A DNA stretch of 48,421 nucleotides from Chloroflexota bacterium (GTDB taxonomy: Bacteria > Chloroflexota > Chloroflexia > JAMDCE01), in NCBI GenBank assembly GCA_023489135.1, contig JAMDCE010000590.1, forward strand, positions 1 through 48,421, written 5' to 3'. Below the pieces are notes generated by a model. The model was given only the letters and a program-made list of their open reading frames with translations, was not told where the DNA came from and did no database searches. Positions within the stretch are counted from its first letter, which is position 1, and the number at the start of each line of letters is the position of its first letter. Shown in pieces: positions 7,483 to 16,064 of the stretch. The position numbers were made by a program, and so were the translations under genes.

Positions 7483-9609
7483 TTATCCGTTTATCCGCTG
7501 CTCTTCCGTTGACGCCGCAAATAGGCCCCTTTTCCATATCAACTTGGCGTCTACCACCACGGCGCCGTCCGCGTGCACGATGACGGGGTTGAGGTCCATC
7601 TGGTCGACGTGGCCGGTAAGCTCTTGACCAAGGCTGGATACTTTGAGGAGTAGGTCTATCACCGCTTCACGGCTGGCCCTGATGCCGCGAAATCCCTCGA
7701 AGAGGGGATAAGCTTTCAGCTCGCCCAGCATCTCCTCGGCCTCCGCTCGGCTGATGGGCACCAGCCGAAAGGCCACATCCTGGTAGAGCTCGGCCAGAAT
7801 TCCGCCCATTCCGCACATTATGGACAACCCGAAGGTGGGGTCTTCGATCAGCCCGACGATTATCTCGATGCCGGGCGGCTCCATTTGCTCGACCAGCAGG
7901 TCTTCCCCCGGGAAGCGCGACCGCATCTCCTTGATCACCTTGGTCAGCTCCTGCCGGTTGGGGATATTGAGCGCCACGCCTTTCATCTCGGTCTTGTGTA
8001 GCACGGCCGCCGACCTTATCTTGACTACCACGGGATAGGATAGCGGCAGCCTGGCCGGCAGCATCCCCTGGGGCAGCACCACCGAGTCGGGGGTTTGCAC
8101 TCCTCGTTCCCGCAGGATGGCCTTCACCTCATCCTCCGCCAGCGGAACGCCGAGCCGGGGCTGGCAGTCGGGAGATGCCGGTCCGCCATTCGGGACCGAA
8201 ACGAAGCGCCGGGATGAATCGACGCGGCGGAGGTACTCGCCCCGGCGAGCGAGCACGTCGACCGCTCGCACCGCTCTCCAGATGGAAGGAAAGGCCGGCA
8301 CCCCCGCGGCTTCCAGATCCCGAATCCCTTTGATGGCCGTTTCGGAGCCGATGGGAGCGGCGACGAGGGGTTTCTTCCCTTCCCTTCCCCAGTGGCAGAG
8401 TATCTGAGTGAGGCCGTGCTCGTCGACCGTGGCCGGATGGTATCCGAAACAGGCCAGTATGACGTCGACCCCGGGATCTCCCTGGAGTATCTCCAGCGCG
8501 GCGTCGAACATCTGGTGGGTGGCGCTGGCGGTTAGGTCGATGGGATTGCGCACCGAGGCGAACGGAAGGGCGATCCGGGCCAGCTTCTCCCGCGTCCTGG
8601 GAGCGAGCTCGGCTAGAGAAGAGGAGATGCCCCTCTCCTTGGCTTCGATGTAGTCGGCCGTGACGATGCCCATGCCCCCCCCCAAAGGCAGGACGACCAT
8701 GCGTCGGCCGGAGAGAGGGCGGGTGCAGGCGAGGGCCTGGGCGGCGTCCAATAGCTCCTCGTCGTCATAGACCCTGATGGCCCCCATCTGTCGCAGAACG
8801 CCGTCGGTTACCCGGTCCGATCCCGCCAGAGAGCCGGTGTGCAGCTGCACCGCCCTGGCTCCGGCCGAGGAGCGCCCGGCTCTCAGGAGCACTATCGGTT
8901 TGCGCGGGCTAACATTTCTACAAACCTCGACGAACCTGTGGGTGTCGGCGAAGCTCTCCAGGTAAAGTCCTATGGCGCTGGTGGAAGCATCGTGCGCGAA
9001 GTACTCGATCAGCTCGTTCTCGTCTACGTCGAGTCTGTTGCCCAGGCCGACGAACGCGGCGAGGCTGGCTCCGTAAAAGGCGGCGACGTCCATTCCCCCC
9101 ATCACGGCCGAGCCGCTCTGAGAGATGAGCGCTACGGCGCCGGGGCCCGGCCGGCGCAGGCGAGCGGCGGGCAGGAAGATCGTATCCAGCTTGAGTCGGG
9201 GAACCAGCACGCCCAGGGTATTCGGTCCTAGAATCCTGGTGCGGCTCCCTTTGATCGCTTCCTCCAGCTCCCTTTCCAGCGCTCTTCCGGCCTCTCCTAT
9301 CTCGCCAAAACCTCCTGCCACTACGATGACCGCCCCGATGCCCCGTTTGACGCAATCGCGCGTGGCCCCGGGCGCCGCCTCGGCGGGCAGGGCGAGTATG
9401 GCCAGGTCCGGCACCTCGGGAATATCCTGGACGCTGCGGTAAATCGGTAGTCCGAATACCGTGTCTCCTTTGGCATTGACCGCGAAGACCCGGAAGCTGC
9501 CTCCTAGAAGCTGCATGACGATGAAGTTGCCGGCTTTGCCTTCCTGGGCCGAGGCGCCAATAACGGCTATGGATCTGGGGTTAAGGAGACGGTCTAGTCC
9601 CTTGTGCAT
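7483..9609 (-). CDS. ADP-forming acetate/acyl-CoA ligase, fused alpha-beta subunits
   Basis: 708-residue NDP-forming acyl-CoA synthetase that interconverts acyl-CoA plus ADP and phosphate with acid plus CoA and ATP. The alpha part has a CoA-binding domain (1-130, IAVIGAS near 15), a succinyl-CoA-synthetase-like domain with ISQSG near 162, and the phosphohistidine in LHTGSLAGSDR (His257). The beta part from about residue 480 is an ATP-grasp domain with VVKIRS, VLHKTEMKGV and a C-terminal DLNPVIVHADGAVVVDA. ATG at 9609 has GGAG eight bases upstream. No GNAT domain is attached. The gene sits within the herA-nurA block without obvious functional link. Confidence 0.93.
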   Translation of the reverse strand: MHKGLDRLLNPRSIAVIGASAQEGKAGNFIVMQLLGGSFRVFAVNAKGDTVFGLPIYRSVQDIPEVPDLAILALPAEAAPGATRDCVKRGIGAVIVVAGGFGEIGEAGRALERELEEAIKGSRTRILGPNTLGVLVPRLKLDTIFLPAARLRRPGPGAVALISQSGSAVMGGMDVAAFYGASLAAFVGLGNRLDVDENELIEYFAHDASTSAIGLYLESFADTHRFVEVCRNVSPRKPIVLLRAGRSSAGARAVQLHTGSLAGSDRVTDGVLRQMGAIRVYDDEELLDAAQALACTRPLSGRRMVVLPLGGGMGIVTADYIEAKERGISSSLAELAPRTREKLARIALPFASVRNPIDLTASATHQMFDAALEILQGDPGVDVILACFGYHPATVDEHGLTQILCHWGREGKKPLVAAPIGSETAIKGIRDLEAAGVPAFPSIWRAVRAVDVLARRGEYLRRVDSSRRFVSVPNGGPASPDCQPRLGVPLAEDEVKAILRERGVQTPDSVVLPQGMLPARLPLSYPVVVKIRSAAVLHKTEMKGVALNIPNRQELTKVIKEMRSRFPGEDLLVEQMEPPGIEIIVGLIEDPTFGLSIMCGMGGILAELYQDVAFRLVPISRAEAEEMLGELKAYPLFEGFRGIRASREAVIDLLLKVSSLGQELTGHVDQMDLNPVIVHADGAVVVDAKLIWKRGLFAASTEEQRING

Positions 9610-9694
9610 ATGAGATGCTCCGATCGTCGCGATAAGCGGAAGTTACTACAACCTGCGAGCAACTGTCAATAGCTGCAGGCGCTGCGAAAACTAT

Positions 9695-10108
9695 TCAGGG
9701 CTGCGCAGTGACATCGGGAGGAAGGCGCCCAAGCACAAAAGAGAAGACATCTCGCGCCAGCTTCAATGCCTCGTTGGAGTGCTGCTCTGTGGGAGTGGGA
9801 ACTTCACCCGGATAGCGAAAAGAAACCGCGAGAGGGGTTAGTGCCACTGTGGCGGCCTCTAATGCAGTAAACTGTGGCTCGATGCTAATGCAGAGACTCA
9901 AGAGCGCTACGAGATCGTGTGTCTTCGCGAAAGGCTGGTTGTGCCACACCAGGTAGGCCTTCAACGACTTTTCTGCGGCTTGCTGGCAGTGAAAAAGCGC
10001 CGGCTCGATTAGCGGGGGACGTCGAGCGAGCAGAACTTCCGCAGCCTCCAGGTCTTGCTCTGCCTTGAATAGCCAGGCCCGCGTTTCCTCGGTCATTTCA
10101 GGCTGCAT
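9695..10108 (-). CDS. HEPN domain protein, partner of the overlapping MNT
   Basis: 137 residues with the HEPN pattern: WLFKAEQDLEAAEVLL, then HCQQAAEKSLKAYLV, KTHDLVALL, and a C-terminal SFRYPGE followed by ALKLARDVFSFVLGRL. The start ATG at 10108 overlaps the last 11 bases of the MNT gene; an in-frame ATG four codons later is also possible. The classical RNase motif Rx4-6H is not seen; the nearest His after RYPG is too far. The MNT-then-HEPN order is opposite to that of the pair at 3164-3909. The likely function is a toxin-antitoxin or stress module; the activity is unproven. Confidence 0.85.
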   Translation of the reverse strand: MQPEMTEETRAWLFKAEQDLEAAEVLLARRPPLIEPALFHCQQAAEKSLKAYLVWHNQPFAKTHDLVALLSLCISIEPQFTALEAATVALTPLAVSFRYPGEVPTPTEQHSNEALKLARDVFSFVLGRLPPDVTAQP

Positions 10109-10430
10109 ATAGCAGTTTCCCTTCGCGCTCCACAGTGGCGGGCAACGAGGCGACTACCCCGCGGCGTCGCTCGAAGTAGTCCCGACTCATCACCACTACG
10201 TCCACTGGCGTTCCTAACCCGAGGAGTGATCGATACGCCTGCCGCTCCAGCAAGTACGGCTCTCTCGCGACTTCCCTGACTACAACTAGGATATCGTAGT
10301 CGCTTTCATCTGTAGCTTGACCTCTCGCCTGCGACCCAAACAAGTAGATGCGGTCTGGGCGTAGTGCGTCCACCAGCCGACGCACGATTTCGGCAAGCTT
10401 TTGATCCTCGACTCTGGTAATCTCGCTCAC
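10098..10430 (-). CDS. MNT-type minimal nucleotidyltransferase
   Basis: 110-residue nucleotidyltransferase with IYLFGSQARGQATDESDYDI at about residues 28-47 and a third acidic position in VDVVVMS. It would nucleotidylate the neighbouring HEPN protein if it behaves like MntA. The open frame runs upstream to 10541 but that part is Cys-rich and unlike the family; GTG at 10430 begins the conserved N-terminus (SEITRVEDQKL) and is chosen with moderate confidence because the ribosome site is weak. The stop codon overlaps the HEPN start. Confidence 0.82.
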   Translation of the reverse strand: MSEITRVEDQKLAEIVRRLVDALRPDRIYLFGSQARGQATDESDYDILVVVREVAREPYLLERQAYRSLLGLGTPVDVVVMSRDYFERRRGVVASLPATVEREGKLLYAA

Positions 10431-10848
10431 GACTCGTCGCCCAATCCATGCCTGTAGGCAGAAGTGACACGTGTGATGCAGGACGCTTCTGCACCCCGTG
10501 CCACGCCAACAACAAGTCCCACTGCTGCAACCATTATACACAATGCCCTGTTGGCTCCTCCATTGAATATCTGACCATATTATACTTCATTCAAGCTGCC
10601 GAGTAGCGAGAGAACGTGTGCGATTGTTGTTCCAAGTCTTGGAGTAAGTGCTATCCAAATCACGGGTTGGCTCAAACGTGCCGTGAAGCAGCAACTTGAT
10701 TATTTGGTCGCAGGTCTCCTCTTTAGCGGGAAGTGGTCAGCCTGGTCAGCGCTTCAGCTTGTAGCCAGCCCCTTCCCGATCCCACGTAAATGACCAAGTT
10801 GTTCATACTAGCCATCACTCGTCTATACACTTCAATGCAGCAGCAGCG
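10431..10848. other. 418-base stretch without a confident gene
   Basis: Lies between nurA and the MNT gene. On the minus strand a 27-codon open frame starts at about 10805 and a coding-like stretch without a start (reading KEETCDQIIKLLLHGTFEP) follows in a shifted frame between about 10735 and 10585, so this may be a decayed small gene. I do not recognise the family. No hairpin terminator or tRNA is seen. Confidence 0.4.
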
Positions 10849-12042
10849 CTAAATCCCCCGCAGTCGTTTGCTTTTCAGCTTTTCAGATGTAGCCACCGGC
10901 ACACCGGTCCCGAGCATGGCCGATTCTACCAGTTTCCAGAAGGTTTCGCGGTCGGCGGCGGTGATGACCGCTTTCTCGTGAGCCTCGGAAAGGGCTCGCG
11001 GGTATCCTCCCCCCCGTCGGGACTGGTCCAGAACAACCGCGTGAACCGCGTTCAAGAGGACCGCATCACGCGCCACCCACTCTGGCACTTCAACACGAGC
11101 TATCTCTCTGCCGGTGTTGAGGAAGAAGAAGTGCACTTTGTTCTCCAGGTAACGCTGGAGGGATATTCCCGAGGCGGCCAGGAACAGGGCCGAGCGTTCC
11201 CCTTCGCCCAGCGGCAGCTCCCGGAAGATGAAGCGATCGGAGGTCCCGTCGAGCCAACCGCAAGGCTGCGCGTTGGAGGGAATTGCCTCGCGGCAAAGCC
11301 GGCTGCAGTCGGCGACCTGGTGCGGGCACACCAGAATCCTGAGCAGGCCGGCAACTTCGGCGCTGCGCGGACGGCTTATGTAGCTGGCCAGGGGAAGGCG
11401 TATCCGGCGGAGGTCGTCGATCCCACGCAGAAACTGCTGCAACATTTCGTCACGGACCTCAGCTTCAAGCCCCCAGCCTTCGAGGGTTTGCAGCACCAGG
11501 GTGCCGTCCTGCAGGCACACGATGGGCAGGGAGGACTCCATCCGGCGCGCCATTTCGACCAGCGCGTCGGTCTCGGCTATGCTCCGTTTGACGGCCAGGA
11601 GGTGTCCCTGGATCAGGATGCGACGGTTATTGGAGACAACGTAGAGGTCGTCTTCCGCGAAATGCAAAAACGGCCTGCTGCGCAGCATCGCCCCCGCGTT
11701 TCCCCCGTAGCGCAGCAGAGCGAGCCCCACATTTATGAGATAGCACAGGGCCATGCCGTGGCGGTCGGGCTCGATTTGCGAGCCATCGGAGGCGATGACG
11801 ACGTAGTCGTTCGGACTCTGTGGCGCCGGGTGGCGAGCATCCAACCGCTCTAGCGGGCGGGCGGCGAGAAAGTAGGGCTGGCTGCTTTCGATCTTGACCC
11901 TGAGGGCATCCACGTCTTCGGCGCCCTCGCGAAGAGCGCCCAGCGCCTGAACCAGGTGGCTTTGCTCGGCGGCCGCGTTGGCCCGGGCTTCCTCCCCCAT
12001 TTGCTTTATTTGTTTCGAGAGCGGGCCCAGGTCAAGAGTCAA
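10849..12042 (-). CDS. nurA: NurA 5'-3' nuclease
   Basis: 397-residue NurA-domain nuclease, the partner of HerA in DNA end processing. The RNase H-like catalytic core is visible: ASDGSQ at 84-89 (first metal-binding Asp86), CLQDGTLV near 176-183 (second Asp), SYISRPRS near 220-227, and a C-terminal HEKAVITAADRETF. Start TTG at 12042 gives the usual family N-terminus (DLGPLSKQI) with GAGG about ten bases upstream; the first ATG would remove the first 14 residues. The metalloprotease gene ends 87 bases upstream on the same strand. Confidence 0.88.
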   Translation of the reverse strand: MTLDLGPLSKQIKQMGEEARANAAAEQSHLVQALGALREGAEDVDALRVKIESSQPYFLAARPLERLDARHPAPQSPNDYVVIASDGSQIEPDRHGMALCYLINVGLALLRYGGNAGAMLRSRPFLHFAEDDLYVVSNNRRILIQGHLLAVKRSIAETDALVEMARRMESSLPIVCLQDGTLVLQTLEGWGLEAEVRDEMLQQFLRGIDDLRRIRLPLASYISRPRSAEVAGLLRILVCPHQVADCSRLCREAIPSNAQPCGWLDGTSDRFIFRELPLGEGERSALFLAASGISLQRYLENKVHFFFLNTGREIARVEVPEWVARDAVLLNAVHAVVLDQSRRGGGYPRALSEAHEKAVITAADRETFWKLVESAMLGTGVPVATSEKLKSKRLRGI

Positions 12043-12129
12043 GTGTCAGATCCTCGAATCTCTCTCGAAGAGGGACGGCAAGCGATTGGCAAGAAGCGTG
12101 GCGCGATCGGGCTTCAGCACGGCGTGTCC

Positions 12130-13305
12130 CTACGCCGCGGCCAGGCGGTCCATCCGGGTAATCCATTTGGCCGGGGCGCGTACCTCGTCGAGGGTCGGTA
12201 GGCACATGGGGGACTGCCAGACCTGGTTGAGGAATTCGATCCCTCTCTCGGCTACGATGTCGTTGACGAATCGCTCGCCCAGGACGTACTGCTCGAGCTT
12301 GATGTCGAGACCGGTCAGCTTGGTGAAGAAGCGCTCCGCCGCGCTCTTGTTCTTGCCGCGCTCGTCGAAGCGGGCCTTGAGCTCGTCGTATCCCGGTAGG
12401 AGTGACTTGCCGATGGCCTGCATCACGTGGTTGCTGTAGCCTTCCAGCAGGCACATGATGGCCTGAAGCTGGCTGAAGAGGTGGCGCTGCTCCGGCGTCA
12501 TCAGCAGCTCCAGGATGTGGCTGCTCTTCAAAAGGTTGGTTCCGACCCGGCCGACCAGGCTCCGGAATCCCGAGTTGTGCGAGTGCATCTGGAAAAGGTC
12601 GGAGCTGACACTGCGGAGGTAACGGTTCATCAACGACTGTAGGTAGCCGCGCACCCAGGAATGGGCCTCGAATTCAAAGGCGTGGGTCAGCTCGTGCAGG
12701 CTTACCCACATCCTGAACTCTTCGGGATCGAGGCCCAGCCGTTGCTCCAGATCGAAGATGTTGGGCTCGACGAAGAAGAGCTTTCCGCTCTCAGCGGGCT
12801 CTTTCCCGAACAGAGAGAGGTCGTACTGCCCCAGCACGCGTTGCGCCAGATAGCCCATCAGGATTCCCATCTGGCTGCTGAGAAGCATCTGGTTCAGGCT
12901 TCCCATCAGGAAGGCCGCTCCCGACGCGTTCCCGGACACCTGCCGGTTGAGCTTCTCGAAAGGCTCGAACATTTCCTGGAAGCTGGTTATGTTGGCATCG
13001 ATCCAATCCACCCGGTCGAAAACGTGGATGGATTCGAGCGGCTTCGGCATCTTCTGGCCGGTGTACTCCGAGATGGGCTGCTCGGCCTTGCGAACCATCT
13101 CGCTATATTTCTCGGTGAGGACCCTCTTGGAAAAAGGGTATCCTAAGACGGACTGCCGCGAGTTGTTCACCGCGATCCGCCTGACGCGGTTCCAATCGAT
13201 GAGTTTCTTCTCTCCCTTGGCCAGGTACTTACCAGCCGCCCAAACCGCGCCGGCTCCTACGGCAACAACCAGACCCGTTCCCAAAGTCTTACGATAATCT
13301 GACAT
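12130..13305 (-). CDS. Zinc-dependent metalloprotease, DUF2342/F420-biosynthesis-associated type
   Basis: 391-residue protein of the DUF2342-like family, sometimes labelled coenzyme F420 biosynthesis-associated, known mainly from Actinobacteria and Chloroflexota. An N-terminal hydrophobic segment (about residues 9-24) suggests a membrane anchor or signal. The zinc-binding motif is HELTH at 204-208 within WVSLHELTHAFEFEAHSW. ATG at 13305 has AAGGATGGGG upstream. The real substrate is unknown, and the F420 link is only an annotation tradition. No F420 genes are nearby; it stands between selB and nurA. Confidence 0.85.
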   Translation of the reverse strand: MSDYRKTLGTGLVVAVGAGAVWAAGKYLAKGEKKLIDWNRVRRIAVNNSRQSVLGYPFSKRVLTEKYSEMVRKAEQPISEYTGQKMPKPLESIHVFDRVDWIDANITSFQEMFEPFEKLNRQVSGNASGAAFLMGSLNQMLLSSQMGILMGYLAQRVLGQYDLSLFGKEPAESGKLFFVEPNIFDLEQRLGLDPEEFRMWVSLHELTHAFEFEAHSWVRGYLQSLMNRYLRSVSSDLFQMHSHNSGFRSLVGRVGTNLLKSSHILELLMTPEQRHLFSQLQAIMCLLEGYSNHVMQAIGKSLLPGYDELKARFDERGKNKSAAERFFTKLTGLDIKLEQYVLGERFVNDIVAERGIEFLNQVWQSPMCLPTLDEVRAPAKWITRMDRLAAA

Positions 13306-13408
13306 AACCCCATCCTTCTAGTGGACGACCGGAAAGCTAATGACTGCGTGAGGTACCTTTTTGAGAGTATAGCCGCCGGCGGCGAGGCTTGTCAATTGGA
13401 CCATCGGG

Positions 13409-15268
13409 CTAGCGCAAGACCCTCTCGTCTCCCACGCGGCGTGTTACCTTCTGATCGTCGAGATGCTCCAGGAGGGCCAGCACGTATTTCCGGCTGGAGC
13501 CGAACATATCGCGGACCTCGGCCACGGTGACGCTGCCTTTCGCCTGCAGGTGGGCTACTATGCGGTCTACCATTTCCCGGTAGGCCGCGGGAAGAAGGAT
13601 AATACTATCGTCCAGCTTGACCAGCATTCCCTGCTCCAGCAGCGCGGCCAGGAGGTTCGCATCGAAGCCCAGACGCTGCGCCAGCTCCGACGAAGACGGC
13701 GGCGAATAGGGATTCTCGCCCAGCGCCTCGTTCAGCAGCTTTATCTTAAGTTCCTGATCCGGGGTGAATCTCACCTCGTGTTCGAAAAGTCTGAGGGTGG
13801 TGTTCTGTTCGGCGATTCTCCGTTCCTGGATCAGCCGCTGAATGACCTCGCCGAAGAGCTTTGTCGGCAGCGCCAGCTTGCTTTTCACTTCCTCCCGAGC
13901 CATCCCCGGACGCAGCGGGTGTTGCCTGTGGTAGGCGCGCAACAAGTCCAGGGCCTGGCCGGAGAGCCTGGCCCATGCCGCTTGTGAAAGATAGTGTTCA
14001 TTCAGCCGCAGCGCCTGCCCGGAGGATACGAGGGAGGCCAGGATGTCTTTCACTCGATCGGCGGCGAGGCCGGTGACGTGAACGACGGAATTGAGATCGA
14101 CCGGCTGCTTTCCGTCGACGGCTTGCAGGACGACCTCCTCCGGTGAGCCCCGCCGAAGTATCTCCAGGTTCTCGACGATCCCAGTCTGGAAGCGTTTGTG
14201 TCGCTTGGGATGGGGATCGATGATCTGACCTCCTCCGACGGTGGCGTTAGGGGTGCGGATGACGAAGAAATCGCCTTTTACTACCGCTACGGGCTGGTCC
14301 AGCCGGATCTGCACCCAGGCGTCGTGGCCCGGCTCGATCACGTCGACGCCCAAAACTCCCACGACGGCATTGGCCTCAGCCGACCCGCTGTGGAAGCTTA
14401 CCCGCGCGCCGTGCTGGAGCGGCTTGGGAAAGGCGCGCACCACCCGCAAGTGCGCGTCCAGACGCTGGGTGGGAACGAGCCAGCGGGGCGAAGTGACGAC
14501 GTCTCCGCGCTGGAGATCGGTGGTTGCCAGCGAGGCCAGGTTGACCGCGACCCGGCTGCCGGGGGTTGCCACCTCGACCTTGAGCTTGTGGGTTTGCAGC
14601 CCGCGGATGCGGCTCTTCAGACCGGCGGGCTGGATCTCGACTTCCTGCCCGGCCTGCAGGGTACCATCCACCAGGGTGCCGGTGACGACCGTTCCGAATC
14701 CCGAAAGGGTGAACACTCGATCTATCGGCAGCCTGGGTCGCCCGACGTCGGACTTGGGCGGGGTATCGGCCAGCATTTTCTCTAGGGTCTCCACCAGCTC
14801 CGGAATCCCCTCCCCGGTCATGGCCGAGACTGAGATAATGGGCGCCTTGGCCAGCACGGTGCCCTTGAGGTGATCCTCGATGTCGGACGCGACCATCTCC
14901 AGCCATTCCTCGTCGACCAGCTCCTTCTTGGTAACGGCCACCAGACCTCGCTTGACCTGCAGGAGATCCAGGATGTCGAGATGTTCTTTGGTTTGGGGCA
15001 TTACCCCCTCGTCGGCGGCGATAACCAGCAGCGCCAGGTCGATGCCTCCCACGCCCGCGAGCATGTTCTTGATGAATCGCTCGTGCCCGGGCACGTCTAC
15101 AATGCTTATCTCGCTGCCGTTGGGGAGCCGAAGCCAGGCAAAGCCCAGATCGATGGTCATCCCCCGTTCCTTTTCCTCTCGGAGCCGATCGGGGTCGATG
15201 CCGGTGAGGGCCTTGATAAGTGTCGATTTTCCGTGATCGACGTGTCCCGCCGTGCCTATAGTAAACAA
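13409..15268 (-). CDS. selB: Selenocysteine-specific elongation factor SelB
   Basis: 619-residue GTPase that delivers Sec-tRNA(Sec) to UGA codons marked by a SECIS hairpin. G1 is GHVDHGKST at 8-16, G3 is DVPGH at 58-62, and G4 reads TKKE at 113-116, as is usual in SelB rather than EF-Tu. EF-Tu-like barrels follow to about residue 340, then four winged-helix repeats to the C-terminus that bind SECIS RNA. TTG at 15268 is the start, with AGGGA seven bases upstream. selA is two genes upstream with an HD-GYP gene between. No selC or recognisable selenoprotein gene is present in the window. Confidence 0.95.
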   Translation of the reverse strand: MFTIGTAGHVDHGKSTLIKALTGIDPDRLREEKERGMTIDLGFAWLRLPNGSEISIVDVPGHERFIKNMLAGVGGIDLALLVIAADEGVMPQTKEHLDILDLLQVKRGLVAVTKKELVDEEWLEMVASDIEDHLKGTVLAKAPIISVSAMTGEGIPELVETLEKMLADTPPKSDVGRPRLPIDRVFTLSGFGTVVTGTLVDGTLQAGQEVEIQPAGLKSRIRGLQTHKLKVEVATPGSRVAVNLASLATTDLQRGDVVTSPRWLVPTQRLDAHLRVVRAFPKPLQHGARVSFHSGSAEANAVVGVLGVDVIEPGHDAWVQIRLDQPVAVVKGDFFVIRTPNATVGGGQIIDPHPKRHKRFQTGIVENLEILRRGSPEEVVLQAVDGKQPVDLNSVVHVTGLAADRVKDILASLVSSGQALRLNEHYLSQAAWARLSGQALDLLRAYHRQHPLRPGMAREEVKSKLALPTKLFGEVIQRLIQERRIAEQNTTLRLFEHEVRFTPDQELKIKLLNEALGENPYSPPSSSELAQRLGFDANLLAALLEQGMLVKLDDSIILLPAAYREMVDRIVAHLQAKGSVTVAEVRDMFGSSRKYVLALLEHLDDQKVTRRVGDERVLR

Positions 15269-15320
15269 TGCTTCATCCCTATGTGTTGGTTATTGTTTGG
15301 CTTAGTAATAATTGACAGCC

Positions 15321-15971
15321 TTAAGATTTATTTGACAGAATCCCTTTCTCGTGGGCTCGGTCGAGAGCCTCGACGACTTCAGGATCGAATTGAGACCCCG
15401 CGCAGTCGCAGATCTCTTTCTTGGCGTCTTCGAGAGACATCGCCTTGCGATATGGGCGATCCGAGGTCATGGCGTCGAAGGCATCCGCCACCGCGATGAC
15501 CCGGGATCCGAGGGGTATATCCGAGCCCTCGGCGTGATCCGGATAGCCATCTCCATTGAACCACTCGTGGTGGTGATATACCAGGTCGATGCATTCCTGG
15601 GGGTACAGCAATGCCTGCAGCAGGCGAGCCGCGGCCTCCGGATGCCTCTTGATTATCTCGCGTTCTCTCTCGTCGAGTGCCCCGGGCTTGGTCAGTATCT
15701 CTCCGGGAACCGCGATCTTGCCGACGTCGTGCAAGCAGGCCGCCCGGCAAATGGTGATGACGTGTTTCCCCTGGATCGAAAGCTCGCGCGCTATTAGTCT
15801 AGCGTACTCCACAACTCTGTCCGAGTGCTCGCGATTGTGAGGGAACTTCTCTTCAAGCGCTTCGATTACCTCTGCCAGGTTATCCGGTTTGGCATCGGCC
15901 CGCAAATCCGGCGAGTCGAAGATGCTGAAAATTGGATGGCAGTCCGCGGAACGGTTTCTTCGCCTGTTCAT
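15321..15971 (-). CDS. HD-GYP domain phosphodiesterase
   Basis: 216-residue stand-alone HD-GYP protein expected to hydrolyse cyclic di-GMP or a related dinucleotide. Metal-binding and signature residues are visible: His49, the HD pair at 81-82 in CLHDVGK, His110, HHH at 133-135, and GDGYP at 140-144. There is no receiver or sensory domain; the first 30 residues are of unknown type. ATG at 15971 has an excellent GGAGGAAAA ribosome site. The gene is sandwiched between selA and selB on the same strand, so it is probably cotranscribed with them. Confidence 0.92.
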   Translation of the reverse strand: MNRRRNRSADCHPIFSIFDSPDLRADAKPDNLAEVIEALEEKFPHNREHSDRVVEYARLIARELSIQGKHVITICRAACLHDVGKIAVPGEILTKPGALDEREREIIKRHPEAAARLLQALLYPQECIDLVYHHHEWFNGDGYPDHAEGSDIPLGSRVIAVADAFDAMTSDRPYRKAMSLEDAKKEICDCAGSQFDPEVVEALDRAHEKGILSNKS

Positions 15972-16064
15972 TTTTCCTCCCCTCCCCCCAAACCTTCCGG
16001 GTTGGCCAGGATCTGCGATCTGAGACGAGGGCGCTATCGCCTTCCCCGTCTCTTTCCGGTTGTC

